This document shows positions 17,037 to 25,592 of a stretch of 64,000 nt of DNA, piece after piece. Origin of the DNA: CAIYRG01 sp964446945 (GTDB lineage Bacteria; Pseudomonadota; Alphaproteobacteria; Micropepsales; Micropepsaceae). Made by a program: the position numbers and the translations under genes. The stretch is from the NCBI GenBank assembly GCA_964446945.1, contig CAYUQO010000007.1:123200-187199 (forward strand), in the 5' to 3' direction. Within the stretch, counting starts at the first letter, position 1. Each line of letters opens with the position of its first letter. The notes below the pieces were generated by a model, which was not told the DNA's origin, did no database searches, and saw only the letters and a list, made by a program, of their open reading frames with translations.

Positions 17037-17504
17037 CTAAACCGGAACGCCGCAGGAATCCTTAATGCTTCGAATCACGAGGGCGGTTTTGACGCTGGCG
17101 ACGCTCCTGGCAGAGGTCAGATCGTTGGTAATGAAGTCCTGGAACTCAGGTACATTTCGCGCCACGCAGAGCAGCACGAAGTCAACATCGCCCGAAAGCA
17201 TGTGGCAGCTGCGCACCAGGGGCCAGCTCTTCACCTGCTCCTCAAACGCGCGCAGATCCTGCTCAGCCTGACTGGCCAATCCAACATAGGCGTAAGCGGT
17301 CACCTCGTAGCCAAGGGCGCCTGCGTTCAGTTCGGCGTGGTAGCCCCTGATATAGCCAGATGTTTCCAGCACGCGGACGCGGCGCAGACAGGGCGGCGCG
17401 GTGATCTTTACCCGGGATGCCAGCTCGACATTGGTCATTCGGCCGTCCGCCTGCAACTCGGCCAGAATCTTCCTGTCGATGTCGTCGAGCCGGTGACGAG
17501 CCAT
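17037..17504 (-). CDS. Lrp/AsnC family transcriptional regulator
   Basis: 155 residues from MARHRLDDIDRKILAELQAD, the canonical Lrp start; the longer upstream frame is not family-like. The N-terminal winged HTH (residues about 6-60, 'GRMTNVELASRVKITAPPC') is followed by the RAM ligand-binding/oligomerisation domain (YVGLASQAEQDLRAFEEQV). It diverges from trxB with 142 bp between starts, an arrangement seen in many alphaproteobacteria, so it probably controls itself and trxB in response to an amino acid; this is inferred from context. Confidence 0.9.
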   Translation of the reverse strand: MARHRLDDIDRKILAELQADGRMTNVELASRVKITAPPCLRRVRVLETSGYIRGYHAELNAGALGYEVTAYAYVGLASQAEQDLRAFEEQVKSWPLVRSCHMLSGDVDFVLLCVARNVPEFQDFITNDLTSARSVASVKTALVIRSIKDSCGVPV

Positions 17505-17646
17505 GGAGCCCCGGGAGAAGATCAAAATCAACGCACACTTGGCAATAATGTTGCCAGGGCGGAGGTGATAAAGCTGGAGGCAATCGAACACTTGACCTGA
17601 CTGGGTCTTTCTTTCGATATCCGTCCGCGACTCTGGGTCCCTGTTC

Positions 17647-18588
17647 ATGTCCGACATTCATGCCAAAATCCTCATTCTCGGCAGTGGTCCCGCTGGCTGC
17701 ACAGCGGCGATCTACGCCGCCCGCGCCATGCTCGAACCGGTCCTGGTCGCGGGCATGCAGCCGGGAGGCCAGCTCACCATCACAACCGAAGTCGAGAACT
17801 ATCCGGGATTTGCCAAAGCGGTTCAGGGCCCGTGGCTGATGGAGCAGATGCAGGCGCAGGTCGAGCATCTCGGAACGAATGTCTTGTTCGACCTGATCAC
17901 CGGCGCCGATCTGGCGCGTCGGCCGTTCGTCCTGACCGGGGATTCCGGCAAACGCTACACGGCGGAGACGATCGTGATCGCCACGGGCGCACAAGCCAAA
18001 TGGCTTGGGCTGCCCAACGAAGAAAAGCTCAAGGGCTTCGGCGTCTCGGCCTGCGCAACCTGCGACGGTTTCTTCTTCAAGGGTAAAAAGGTCGTGGTCG
18101 TCGGCGGCGGCAACACGGCGGTCGAAGAAGCACTGTTCCTCACCAATTTCGCGAGCGAAGTCACGCTGGTCCACCGGCGTGACACATTGCGCGCCGATAA
18201 AACCAATCAGGCGCGGGTCCAGTCGCACCCCAGGATCCGAATGTTGTGGAATTCAATTGTCGCCGACGTGATCGGATCGGGTGAACCCAAATCCGTCTCT
18301 GCCGTCCGGGTTAAAAATGTTGAGACCGGAGCACTCACCGATTTGCCGGCCGAAGGATTGTTCATTGCCATCGGGCATACGCCGGCCACTGAAATTTTCC
18401 GTGGGCAGCTCGACATGGATGACGAGGGCTATATCCGCACCGCGCCGGATTCGACGAGGACCAGCATCCCCGGTGTTTTCGCCGCAGGCGACGTCAAGGA
18501 CAGGGTATTCCGCCAAGCCGTCACCGCGGCAGGAATGGGTTGTATGGCTGCGCTGGAGGCCGAACGCTTCCTCGCCGCCTCACACTAG
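17647..18588 (+). CDS. trxB: Thioredoxin-disulfide reductase
   Basis: 313 residues. It has an FAD-binding GSGPAG at 12-17, the redox-active Cys136 and Cys139 in ACATCDG, an NADPH-binding 'VVGGGNTAVEEALFL', and the C-terminal FAD motif 'GVFAAGDVKD'. It transfers electrons from NADPH through FAD to thioredoxin, sustaining ribonucleotide reductase, peroxiredoxins and methionine sulfoxide reductases. The adjacent convergent MsrP is periplasmic and not directly thioredoxin-dependent, so the neighbourhood is only thematically related. It ends before a strong hairpin terminator. Confidence 0.96.
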   Translation: MSDIHAKILILGSGPAGCTAAIYAARAMLEPVLVAGMQPGGQLTITTEVENYPGFAKAVQGPWLMEQMQAQVEHLGTNVLFDLITGADLARRPFVLTGDSGKRYTAETIVIATGAQAKWLGLPNEEKLKGFGVSACATCDGFFFKGKKVVVVGGGNTAVEEALFLTNFASEVTLVHRRDTLRADKTNQARVQSHPRIRMLWNSIVADVIGSGEPKSVSAVRVKNVETGALTDLPAEGLFIAIGHTPATEIFRGQLDMDDEGYIRTAPDSTRTSIPGVFAAGDVKDRVFRQAVTAAGMGCMAALEAERFLAASH

Positions 18589-18739
18589 AACTCGCTCGCG
18601 AGATTCTTGAACTGGGTCAGGGTTGGAAGCCCGCCCTGCATCCCCATATCGAAGTTGAGCGGTTCGTCTCCAGCGAACCCATAAAGGAGGTCTCCTCCCG
18701 ATGACGGGCGGCCAAACCGTCCGCAGCCTCCGAGGAAAC

Positions 18740-18769
18740 GGCCGGCGTTCAACGCCGGCCTTTCCTTTT
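18740..18769. terminator. Terminator between trxB and msrP
   Basis: GGCCGGCGTT (18740-18749) pairs with AACGCCGGCC (18751-18760), followed by TTTCCTTTT. The genes converge, so it most likely serves trxB and, with a weaker T-tract, msrP on the other strand. Confidence 0.75.
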
Positions 18770-18773
18770 GCGA

Positions 18774-19778
18774 TTACATAAACAGCCGCTCGTCCGGCAG
18801 GTTTGTGTACAGCGATGCGACCTGCGCGCCATAGCCATTGTACAGCTGGGTTGGAACGCGTTCGCCGGTGCCGAGAATCTCCTCGGTGGCCTGGCTCCAG
18901 CGCGGATGTGGGACCTGCGGATTCACATTGGCCCAGAATCCGTATTCATCGGGTCCAAGCGCCATCCAATAGGTTTTCGGGCGCTGATCGGTGAAGATGA
19001 AGCGCTGGATTCCCTTGGTGGATTTGAAGCCGTATTTCCATGGCGTGACGAGGCGTAGCGGCGCACCGTTCTGCTTTGGCAGAGGTTTGCCGTACATTCC
19101 GGTCACCATGAATGCGAGGTCGTTTCTCGCCTCGTCCATGGTGAGACCTTCCGTATACGGCCACGGTACCCACACCATGTTCTGGGCCGGTGCAACATCC
19201 GGGTTCATCCATGTTTTCATCACGACATATTTCGCGCCGGATGTCGGCTTGGCGTAATCCACCAGTGCTTTCATGGAGAAACCCGACCACGGAGCGACAA
19301 ACGCCCACGTCTCGACACAGCGATGACGATAGACCCGCTCTTCCAGTGGCATCGCCTTGATTAGCGTATCGAAATCGGCCTTGAAGGATTTCTCCACCAT
19401 GCCTTCAAAACTGATCTCCCACGGGCGGATCGGCAGCCGGTCGGCATTGCGGACCGGATCATCCTTCTCCTGTCCGAACTCGTAGTAATTGTTGTACGAG
19501 GCAACGATGTTTTCCGGAGTCATTCCGCGGTCGCTGACCACGTAGGCGGCATTGCGCTTGAACGGATACATTGACGCGGTCGGGTCTGACGAAGCTGCCG
19601 TGTGGACACCCCCTGCCCCGCTCTGCGAGCTTGGGGTGCCATTATCGCAACCGGCCAGTGCACCGGCGACTGCGAGAGCGCCTGCGCCCCGCAGTAAATG
19701 CCGGCGGTTCATCACCAGTCCTTCCGCGGTCACCAGCCGCTCCGGTATTTCCCAGCCCTTGCGTATCCTGATCAGCAT
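18774..19778 (-). CDS. msrP: Protein-methionine-sulfoxide reductase catalytic subunit MsrP
   Basis: 334 residues. The molybdenum-coordinating Cys154 is in RCVETW, and the 'APLRLVTPWKYGFKSTKGI' and 'PDEYGFWANVNP' motifs are MsrP-specific. The start is supported by a conserved-looking 'VTAEGLVMNRR' leader as in E. coli MsrP. The signal is twin-arginine (NRRHLLRG) but is followed by a lipobox LAGC at 41-44 with Asp at +2, suggesting a Tat-exported lipoprotein held in the inner membrane. It repairs oxidised methionines in periplasmic proteins. The usual haem partner gene msrQ is not adjacent. Confidence 0.92.
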   Translation of the reverse strand: MLIRIRKGWEIPERLVTAEGLVMNRRHLLRGAGALAVAGALAGCDNGTPSSQSGAGGVHTAASSDPTASMYPFKRNAAYVVSDRGMTPENIVASYNNYYEFGQEKDDPVRNADRLPIRPWEISFEGMVEKSFKADFDTLIKAMPLEERVYRHRCVETWAFVAPWSGFSMKALVDYAKPTSGAKYVVMKTWMNPDVAPAQNMVWVPWPYTEGLTMDEARNDLAFMVTGMYGKPLPKQNGAPLRLVTPWKYGFKSTKGIQRFIFTDQRPKTYWMALGPDEYGFWANVNPQVPHPRWSQATEEILGTGERVPTQLYNGYGAQVASLYTNLPDERLFM

Positions 19779-19953
19779 CCGATTCTCCTCGCCGCCACCC
19801 CAGCATGCGCGCTACTGCGCCAGCATGGCCGCATCATGGCGGGTGCGTTCAAATCATTGTGCTGGAATTATAGCTTGTGCGGCGACACAGGCGCAATGAA
19901 TGGCGCAGTCCACACCGGCACGGCGGCCCCGTTTTGCCGATGTGACTCTTGTC

Positions 19954-19994
19954 AATCGTATAAACCGGCCGCACTGGAACCGGCTTATACGATT
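19954..19994. repeat. 15-bp hairpin downstream of the EF-G-like gene
   Basis: AATCGTATAAACCGG (19954-19968) faces CCGGCTTATACGATT (19980-19994), with an 11-nt loop. The single mismatch is A-C on the plus strand and a G-U pair on the minus strand, so minus-strand RNA pairs fully. It lies 10 bp past the EF-G-like stop (minus strand) and lacks a T-run. The rest of the spacer (19779-20004) shows nothing else recognisable. Confidence 0.6.
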
Positions 19995-20004
19995 AAATTG
20001 CCGT

Positions 20005-22047
20005 TTATGCCGCCGCCTTGTGTGCAGCGACCACGTTTTCGGCGAGCTTGCCGGTCAGTTCCGCGAGGTGATCGAACTTCATTTCGTACGTGCCGACACC
20101 CTGCGTAAGCGACCGCAACTCGACGATCAGGTCGTGCAGCTCCGCATGCGGAATTTCGGCTTCCACCGTGTCCCAGCCCTGCCAGCCCTGCCGCGAATCG
20201 AACCCGAGAATGCGCCCGCGGCGCGACGAGATCACGCCATTCACATCCGCCGTCGATCCGGACGGTACGTGAATTTTCACATGCATGATCGGTTCGAGAA
20301 GTACCGGCGTGCAATTCGGCATACCCTCGGTCATGCCGATGCGGGCCGCTGTCTGAAACGCTGCGTCGGATGAATCGACCGTGTGGTAAGAACCGTCGAT
20401 GAGGGCCACGCCGACGTCCACCACCGGAAATCCGAGTGGACCCGATTTGAGGAAATCAACAACGCCTTTTTCCACCGAGGGGATGAAATTGCGCGGCACC
20501 ACGCCACCGGTGATCCGGTCCTCGAATTCAAATCCCGCTCCCCGCGGCCGCGGTTTGATCTCGAGCACAACATCGCCGAATTGGCCGTGCCCACCGCTCT
20601 GGCGCTTGTGCCGTCCGCGCTGCGTTGTCGACCGCTTGATCGTTTCCCTGTACGGCACCTGCGGCCGGTGTGTTTCCAGCTTCAACCCGTATTTGGACGC
20701 CAGTTTCTCGACCGCGACTTTCAGGTGGATTTCGCCCTGCCCCAGCAGCACCATCTGATGCAGCGCGCCGTCCTGTTGGAAGATGAGCGAAGGATCTTCT
20801 TCGCGCAATTTTGCGATCGCCGCGGTGAGCTTGACTTCGTCCTTGCGATCTGACGCAGCAATCGCGAGCCCGTAAACCGGTGACAGGACCTCAAGATTGA
20901 GCTTCAGTTTGGCGGCGCTGCGGCCAGTCGACAAAGTCTCACCGGTCGCGATCTCGTCCAGCCGCCCCAGGGCAACCGTTTCACCCTGACTTGCCTCATT
21001 GAGTTTCGTCTGTGCTTCGCCACGCAGCGCAAAAATTCCGCCAATCCGGGTGTCGTCGCCGTTCTGCCGGTACAGCACTGCCCCGTCCTTGACCTGGCCT
21101 CCGAGCACGCGCGCAAGGCTGAGCTTGCCGCCATGCGAGGTGTAGTAAGTCTTCAGGATTTGCACGGTCGCGTCGTTGCCGCTCACGCCCAACCGGTTGC
21201 GCACCGCGGCCACATCGGGAACTTCATGGCGCAGCATCTTCAGCAAGCGCCGGATGCCGTTGTCGCCGGCTGCCGAACCGATCAGTACCGGGACGATCGT
21301 TCCCGACTGCAGGTCTTTTTCCAGATCCTGGAAAATCTCATCACGGGGCGGTGGAATGTCGGAAAGCAATTCCTCCATCAGATGCTCGTTGTAATCGGCA
21401 AGCTTTTCCAGCATCTGATAGCGCGCTTCGGACTCGCGGCCCTTCGTGTCGTCGGTAAACTCGACAAGCTGCGAGGCGGCGTGCTCGCGATAAACATAGG
21501 CGCGCTCCAACGCCAGATCGATAAAGCCGGTGACAATGCCGTTTTCCCAGATCGGGATTTGGCGGATGACCAGCGGTTTCGGTGCAACGTCCTGCAGGAT
21601 CGCAAGGATCTCGCGCAACGATCCGTTGGCCTTGTCGATCTTGTTGACGAATAACGCGTGCGGAATTTTCAGATCGGCCAGCCGCTTGAGATAGGGCTGC
21701 AGCATCGCCGCCTTGGCGGCTTCGGGTTCGCAAACCACGATCGCCGCGTCGATCGCAGGCAGGACGTTCAGGCTCTCCTGCAAAAACTCGATCGAACCCG
21801 GGCAGTCGAGGAAGGTAAATGTCTCGTCGAGATATTTGGTGGTCGCGCAATTGGTCTCGACGGACATCTGTCGCGCCCGCGCTTCGGGCGAACTGTCGCC
21901 GACGGTGTTGCGCGCCGGGACCGAACCTTTGCGCTGGATCGCGCCGGTGATCCACAGAATGCTCTCCAGCAGCGTGGTCTTGCCGCCACCATAAGGTCCT
22001 ACCAGGGCCACGCAACGTGGCCCGCTACCTCCGTTTTTTGCCGGCAT
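20005..22047 (-). CDS. Elongation factor G-like GTPase
   Basis: 680 residues with the five-domain EF-G layout but divergent G motifs: P-loop GPYGGGKT at 17-24, G3 DCPGS at 81-85 instead of DTPGH, and G4 NKID at 135-138. The catalytic His that activates water in EF-G is therefore replaced by Ser. Domain IV and V segments ('HGQFGDVVLEIKPRPRGAGF', 'LGFPVVDVGVALIDGSYH', 'EPIMHVKIHVP') are clear. This matches the alphaproteobacterial 'EF-G-like' paralogs that stand apart from str-operon fusA. It may act on stalled or stressed ribosomes or in recycling; the function is not known. A hairpin terminator precedes it. Confidence 0.88.
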   Translation of the reverse strand: MPAKNGGSGPRCVALVGPYGGGKTTLLESILWITGAIQRKGSVPARNTVGDSSPEARARQMSVETNCATTKYLDETFTFLDCPGSIEFLQESLNVLPAIDAAIVVCEPEAAKAAMLQPYLKRLADLKIPHALFVNKIDKANGSLREILAILQDVAPKPLVIRQIPIWENGIVTGFIDLALERAYVYREHAASQLVEFTDDTKGRESEARYQMLEKLADYNEHLMEELLSDIPPPRDEIFQDLEKDLQSGTIVPVLIGSAAGDNGIRRLLKMLRHEVPDVAAVRNRLGVSGNDATVQILKTYYTSHGGKLSLARVLGGQVKDGAVLYRQNGDDTRIGGIFALRGEAQTKLNEASQGETVALGRLDEIATGETLSTGRSAAKLKLNLEVLSPVYGLAIAASDRKDEVKLTAAIAKLREEDPSLIFQQDGALHQMVLLGQGEIHLKVAVEKLASKYGLKLETHRPQVPYRETIKRSTTQRGRHKRQSGGHGQFGDVVLEIKPRPRGAGFEFEDRITGGVVPRNFIPSVEKGVVDFLKSGPLGFPVVDVGVALIDGSYHTVDSSDAAFQTAARIGMTEGMPNCTPVLLEPIMHVKIHVPSGSTADVNGVISSRRGRILGFDSRQGWQGWDTVEAEIPHAELHDLIVELRSLTQGVGTYEMKFDHLAELTGKLAENVVAAHKAAA

Positions 22048-22060
22048 GTCCGTCTCCCTA

Positions 22061-22103
22061 AAGACGGGCGTCTGCCCTGTTCCGGGGCAGAATTCGACCC
22101 GTC
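22061..22103 (-). terminator. Nested hairpin terminator upstream of the EF-G-like gene
   Basis: On the minus strand GACGGG and CCCGTC form the outer stem and CTGCCC with GGGCAG the inner stem, followed by TTTAG. It lies between the membrane-protein gene (stop 22158) and the EF-G-like start (22047) on the same strand. It can end the former transcript or act as a leader for the latter. Confidence 0.55.
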
Positions 22104-22157
22104 ACAAACCCTTCATTGACGCATCGTCGCGCCAATCGGGGGGAGAAGGCAAGCGTA

Positions 22158-23342
22158 TCAGCGCGCGGGTTTGGCTGCCTTCGCGAAAATATATTGCTGC
22201 ACGTCGGGATTGCCCCGCCGCCACATCACGTTGTCGAGGAAATAGTGATGAATGTTGATGAAGATGTAGAACGAGAACAGGAACATGCTTGGGCCAAGGA
22301 GATGCCGATCGTATGGAACCAGGGCATCGAACGAGCGCGGAATTCCCTGAAACCCGAGATAGCCGAGCAGGACACCAACGCCGATAAAGAAAGCGAAGCT
22401 GCTCCATTGTGCCGGCACGACGCGCGAAATCACCGCCGGTGCAGGCGCCGCTTCGCCGCGGTCCGCGGCGTTGAGCTGATAGCGCCAAACCACCGCAAGA
22501 TATTGTAGCGAGTGAAATGTCGGCACCACCGCCAGAACCAGCGGATTGAAGCGAACGAAGATCACCCAGAGATACAGTGTCGTCAGATAGGCGACGAGAC
22601 CGTTCCACGGCAACCGCCCGCGCGCTTCGCGCCAGCGCTGCAACAGCACCAGCAATGTCGCGGCCGAAGTGACCACCAGCGCGACAATCGACAACTCATA
22701 AATCCAGGCTGGAATGGGCAATGAGAAATAGGCCAGGCCGATATAGTAATTCCTGCTGGACAAAGCGTGATTGACTGCAAGCCATGCGACCATCCAGCTC
22801 GCATAACCATTGGCGCGCAGAATGAGCTTCGCGCGGTCTGAAAACATCAGCCGCTTCTGGACTGAGTCGACAATCAGGATTCCGTAACCCTGTTTGACGT
22901 AGTGCCAGCCGACCAGGAAAAACATCGCATTCGCGCTATAGGCAAGGATGCGGCTGCTTCCCGCCAATGCCGCGCCGCCGAGGAATGCAATCAGAACTGC
23001 GGGAACGACCAATCCGGCAGTGATATAGCGCCAGCGCAGTGCGGCAGGATAAGCGCCAAACGCCTTCTCCCGGTAATTGCGATAGAACATCTGGTAAGAA
23101 TGGGCGAAATGGGGCTGATTGATGATGGTCATCAGCACCGTGATCAGGACCGCCTGCTGGGTGCCGGGAATCCCCCTGGGAAACAGAAAAGCAATGGCTG
23201 CGCAGACGACTAAAGAAGCGCCACCGAGCGTCATGAAATCGAAAACCGGGCCGAACAGATAGTTTGGCCGCGCGGCAATACCTGCCGGCCCGCTGGTTGC
23301 AATGTCGCGGGAAAGTACACCTGCTTGTGTGACGTCAGTCAT
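22158..23342 (-). CDS. Polytopic membrane protein with conserved-looking His clusters, unknown function
   Basis: 394 residues from the ATG at 23342; in-frame ATGs at 23375 and 23405 are alternatives and none has a strong Shine-Dalgarno. Eight to ten hydrophobic segments are visible. His-containing motifs lie at helix ends: NQPHFAHSYQMF, GWHYVKQGYG, TFHSLQY and NIHHYFLDN near the C-terminus. Spaced His pairs at membrane faces are typical of di-iron membrane oxygenases or desaturases and of Brp/Blh-type proteins, but none of those signatures is exact. The gene stands alone between the EF-G-like and aminotransferase genes. Confidence 0.65.
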   Translation of the reverse strand: MTDVTQAGVLSRDIATSGPAGIAARPNYLFGPVFDFMTLGGASLVVCAAIAFLFPRGIPGTQQAVLITVLMTIINQPHFAHSYQMFYRNYREKAFGAYPAALRWRYITAGLVVPAVLIAFLGGAALAGSSRILAYSANAMFFLVGWHYVKQGYGILIVDSVQKRLMFSDRAKLILRANGYASWMVAWLAVNHALSSRNYYIGLAYFSLPIPAWIYELSIVALVVTSAATLLVLLQRWREARGRLPWNGLVAYLTTLYLWVIFVRFNPLVLAVVPTFHSLQYLAVVWRYQLNAADRGEAAPAPAVISRVVPAQWSSFAFFIGVGVLLGYLGFQGIPRSFDALVPYDRHLLGPSMFLFSFYIFINIHHYFLDNVMWRRGNPDVQQYIFAKAAKPAR

Positions 23343-23622
23343 GAACCGTAACCCAGACAATATCGCGTCATTCATATAACGCGTATCCGGCGGTTTTGTT
23401 GACACGTCCCTGCGAGCGCCCGGTGGCCCGATTCTGAAATTCGCTTGCTCCCTATACCGGCAGCGCCAAGGCGCATTTCAGTATCGAAAGGACACCAGCA
23501 AATTATTGATTCCAGTGTCGTTTCGGGTTTCGAACTGCGTAAGCGCCTTCGATGTCAAAGTCGGCGACTTCGAAACCACGAGACTGGCTCACGCTACCAT
23601 CGGGCGCAGGCCAGCCTGGCCT

Positions 23623-24840
23623 CTATTTAAGGTTACCGCAGAAGCGCTGAATACGGGTGCAGGCTTCTTCCAGCACCGCATTCGAGGTCGCATAGGAGAT
23701 TCGGAAGAACGGCGACAGCCCGAAAGCCGCGCCGTGCACGACGGCGACGCCTTCTTCTTCCAGGAGAGCATTCGCGAAATCTTCGTCATTCCCGATTTTT
23801 CGCCCGGTCCGGCTTTTGGTTCCGATCATCTTCCGGATTGACGGGTAGACGTAAAATGCGCCCTCCGGGACAGGGCACTCGATGCAGGAGGTCTGGTTCA
23901 GCATCGACACCACCAGATCGCGCCTTTCCTCGAACACTTTCTGGAATTTTGGAATGAAGTCCTGTGGTCCGTTCAGGGCTTCGACACTCGCCCACTGCGA
24001 AATGGACGTCGCATTCGTCGCCGATTGCGACTGGAGTTTCGCCATCGCCGCAATCAGCGGTACCGCTCCCGCACAATAGCCGATGCGCCATCCGGTCATG
24101 GCATAGGCCTTGGACACACCGTTCATCGTCAGGGTGCGCTCGTAAAGGCCGGGCTCAACTTCGACCACGGTGTGGAATTGGAATCCGCCGAACACCAGAT
24201 GCTCATACATATCGTCGGTGAGAATCCACACATGCGGATGCTCCATCAGCACTTTGGTCAGCGCCTTCAACTGCTCGCGGCTGTAACAGGCACCAGTCGG
24301 GTTCGACGGCTGATTGAGGATCAACCATTTGGTTTTCGGCGTGATCGCCTGCGCCAGCGCCTCCGGAGTGAGGCGAAAACCCTCCTCCAGCCGGGTTTCG
24401 ACAAAGACCGGCTTGCCCCCTGCGAGCAGCACAATGTCCGGATAGCTCACCCAATAGGGTGCGGGGATGATGACCTCATCGCCCTCGTTCAGTGTCGCCA
24501 TCATGGCATTGTAAATAATGGTCTTTCCGCCCGGAGCGACGAAGCATTGCGCGGGGGTGTAGTCGACATGGTTCTCGCGCTTGAATTTGGCGGCAATCGC
24601 CGAGCGCAGCTCCGGGATTCCTTCAATATTCGTGTATTTGGTTTCACCGCGGCGAATCGCGGCGATTGCGGCTTCCTTGATATTATCCGGCGTGTCGAAA
24701 TCGGGCTCCCCGGCGGCAAGCCCGATCACATCCCGCCCGGCAGCTTTCAATTCGCGGGATTTTTGAGTCATCGCCAGAGTGGGTGAAGGCTTGATGCGCC
24801 CGAGCGCCCTTGCGAGGAAACCAGGCGGTAAAGTTGACAT
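23623..24840 (-). CDS. aatA: Aspectate-family PLP aminotransferase (aspartate aminotransferase, class I-beta)
   Basis: 405 residues from MSTLPPGFLARALGRIKPSP; upstream in-frame codons are not family-like. It is a fold-type I PLP enzyme (aspartate aminotransferase group): 'LAAGEPDFDTP' at 41-51, the cofactor-stacking 'NQPSNPTGACY', Asp in 'ILTDDMYEHL', and the Schiff-base Lys244 in GVSKAYAMTGWRIGY. The C-terminal 'FRISYATS' Arg binds the substrate carboxylate. It interconverts aspartate/2-oxoglutarate and oxaloacetate/glutamate, and alphaproteobacterial members may also act on prephenate. No neighbouring amino-acid genes indicate specialisation. Confidence 0.93.
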   Translation of the reverse strand: MSTLPPGFLARALGRIKPSPTLAMTQKSRELKAAGRDVIGLAAGEPDFDTPDNIKEAAIAAIRRGETKYTNIEGIPELRSAIAAKFKRENHVDYTPAQCFVAPGGKTIIYNAMMATLNEGDEVIIPAPYWVSYPDIVLLAGGKPVFVETRLEEGFRLTPEALAQAITPKTKWLILNQPSNPTGACYSREQLKALTKVLMEHPHVWILTDDMYEHLVFGGFQFHTVVEVEPGLYERTLTMNGVSKAYAMTGWRIGYCAGAVPLIAAMAKLQSQSATNATSISQWASVEALNGPQDFIPKFQKVFEERRDLVVSMLNQTSCIECPVPEGAFYVYPSIRKMIGTKSRTGRKIGNDEDFANALLEEEGVAVVHGAAFGLSPFFRISYATSNAVLEEACTRIQRFCGNLK

Positions 24841-25016
24841 GACCAGCTCCGTCCAATCCGGGGGATGAGTTAACAATGGGTGCGAGACCGCGCAAGGACG
24901 GGCTCCAATTGCCCACAAACCGGCGCCAACCCGCTATAGCGGAAAACGGTTTGGTGCTAAGATGAACGAAATGTCAGGCTTTGCGCCTGGCGGCAGTCAA
25001 CGTGGAGGATTTGTCC

Positions 25017-25589
25017 ATGCGTGCTCTGCAGTTGTGCACAGTGGCACTGGCCGGAGTTGTGCTTGCCGCGCTCCCCGCGAAAGCGGTGGTGATTGTGGTT
25101 GGCGGCGGAGCCGGCGCGCAGTGCTATGCCACCGCGGAATTCGGTGATCCATTCGCAGCCTTCGATGTCTGCACCAAGGCGCTCGACAACCAGGAAATGT
25201 CGGTGCGCGACCGGGCAGCAACCTATATTAACCGCAGCGTCGTTCGCCTGCGCGTGCACGATTATGCCGGCGCGATAACCGACTGCGAACTCAGCATCTC
25301 GCGTTACCCCAACCTGGGCGAAGCCTATGTCAATCGCGGCGCGGCCCTGATCAATCTCGACATGCCCCAGGAAGCGCTGGCATCGCTCGACAAGGCGATC
25401 AAGGTCGGCCTCGATAAGGTCCATCTCGCCTATTACAACCGCGGTCTGGCACGTGAAAAAATGAACGATGCACGCGGCGCCTGGGAAGATTACAAGAAGG
25501 CGCTTGAACTCGACCCGACATTCACGCTTGCGGCCGAGGAACTGAAGCGGTTCTCGGTCACCGGCACCATCATCGAGGCACGTTCGTAG
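25017..25589 (+). CDS. Secreted TPR protein
   Basis: 190 residues, ATG preceded by GGAGG about 10 nt upstream. The signal peptide (LCTVALAGVVLAALPAKA) is followed by a short Gly-rich strand and three to four tetratricopeptide units: 'AATYINRSVVRLRVHDYAGA', 'GEAYVNRGAALINLDMPQEA' and 'HLAYYNRGLAREKMNDARGA'. Two Cys (in 'AQCYATA' and 'FDVCTKA') precede the repeats and a third lies in 'TDCEL', so a disulfide is possible. TPR arrays bind peptides or proteins; a periplasmic scaffold role is likely but the partner is unknown. It converges with the glycerate kinase gene only 3 bp away. Confidence 0.78.
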   Translation: MRALQLCTVALAGVVLAALPAKAVVIVVGGGAGAQCYATAEFGDPFAAFDVCTKALDNQEMSVRDRAATYINRSVVRLRVHDYAGAITDCELSISRYPNLGEAYVNRGAALINLDMPQEALASLDKAIKVGLDKVHLAYYNRGLAREKMNDARGAWEDYKKALELDPTFTLAAEELKRFSVTGTIIEARS

Positions 25590-25592
25590 TTA

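Noticed and set aside
16785..17040. Open frames inside the palindromic repeats
   Set aside because: Indels between the two copies shift every frame, and the residues are Arg/Ala/Pro-rich as expected from GC-rich non-coding DNA.
18701..18781. Plus-strand mini-ORF after AAAGGAGG behind trxB
   Set aside because: The 26 codons run through the terminator stem, and the Shine-Dalgarno-like sequence is part of a GGAGG/CCTCC palindrome.
23343..23622. Inverted GTTTCGAA/TTCGAAAC pair (23527-23576) as a riboswitch
   Set aside because: The short stem and long loop match no riboswitch I know, and the downstream gene's function gives no ligand.
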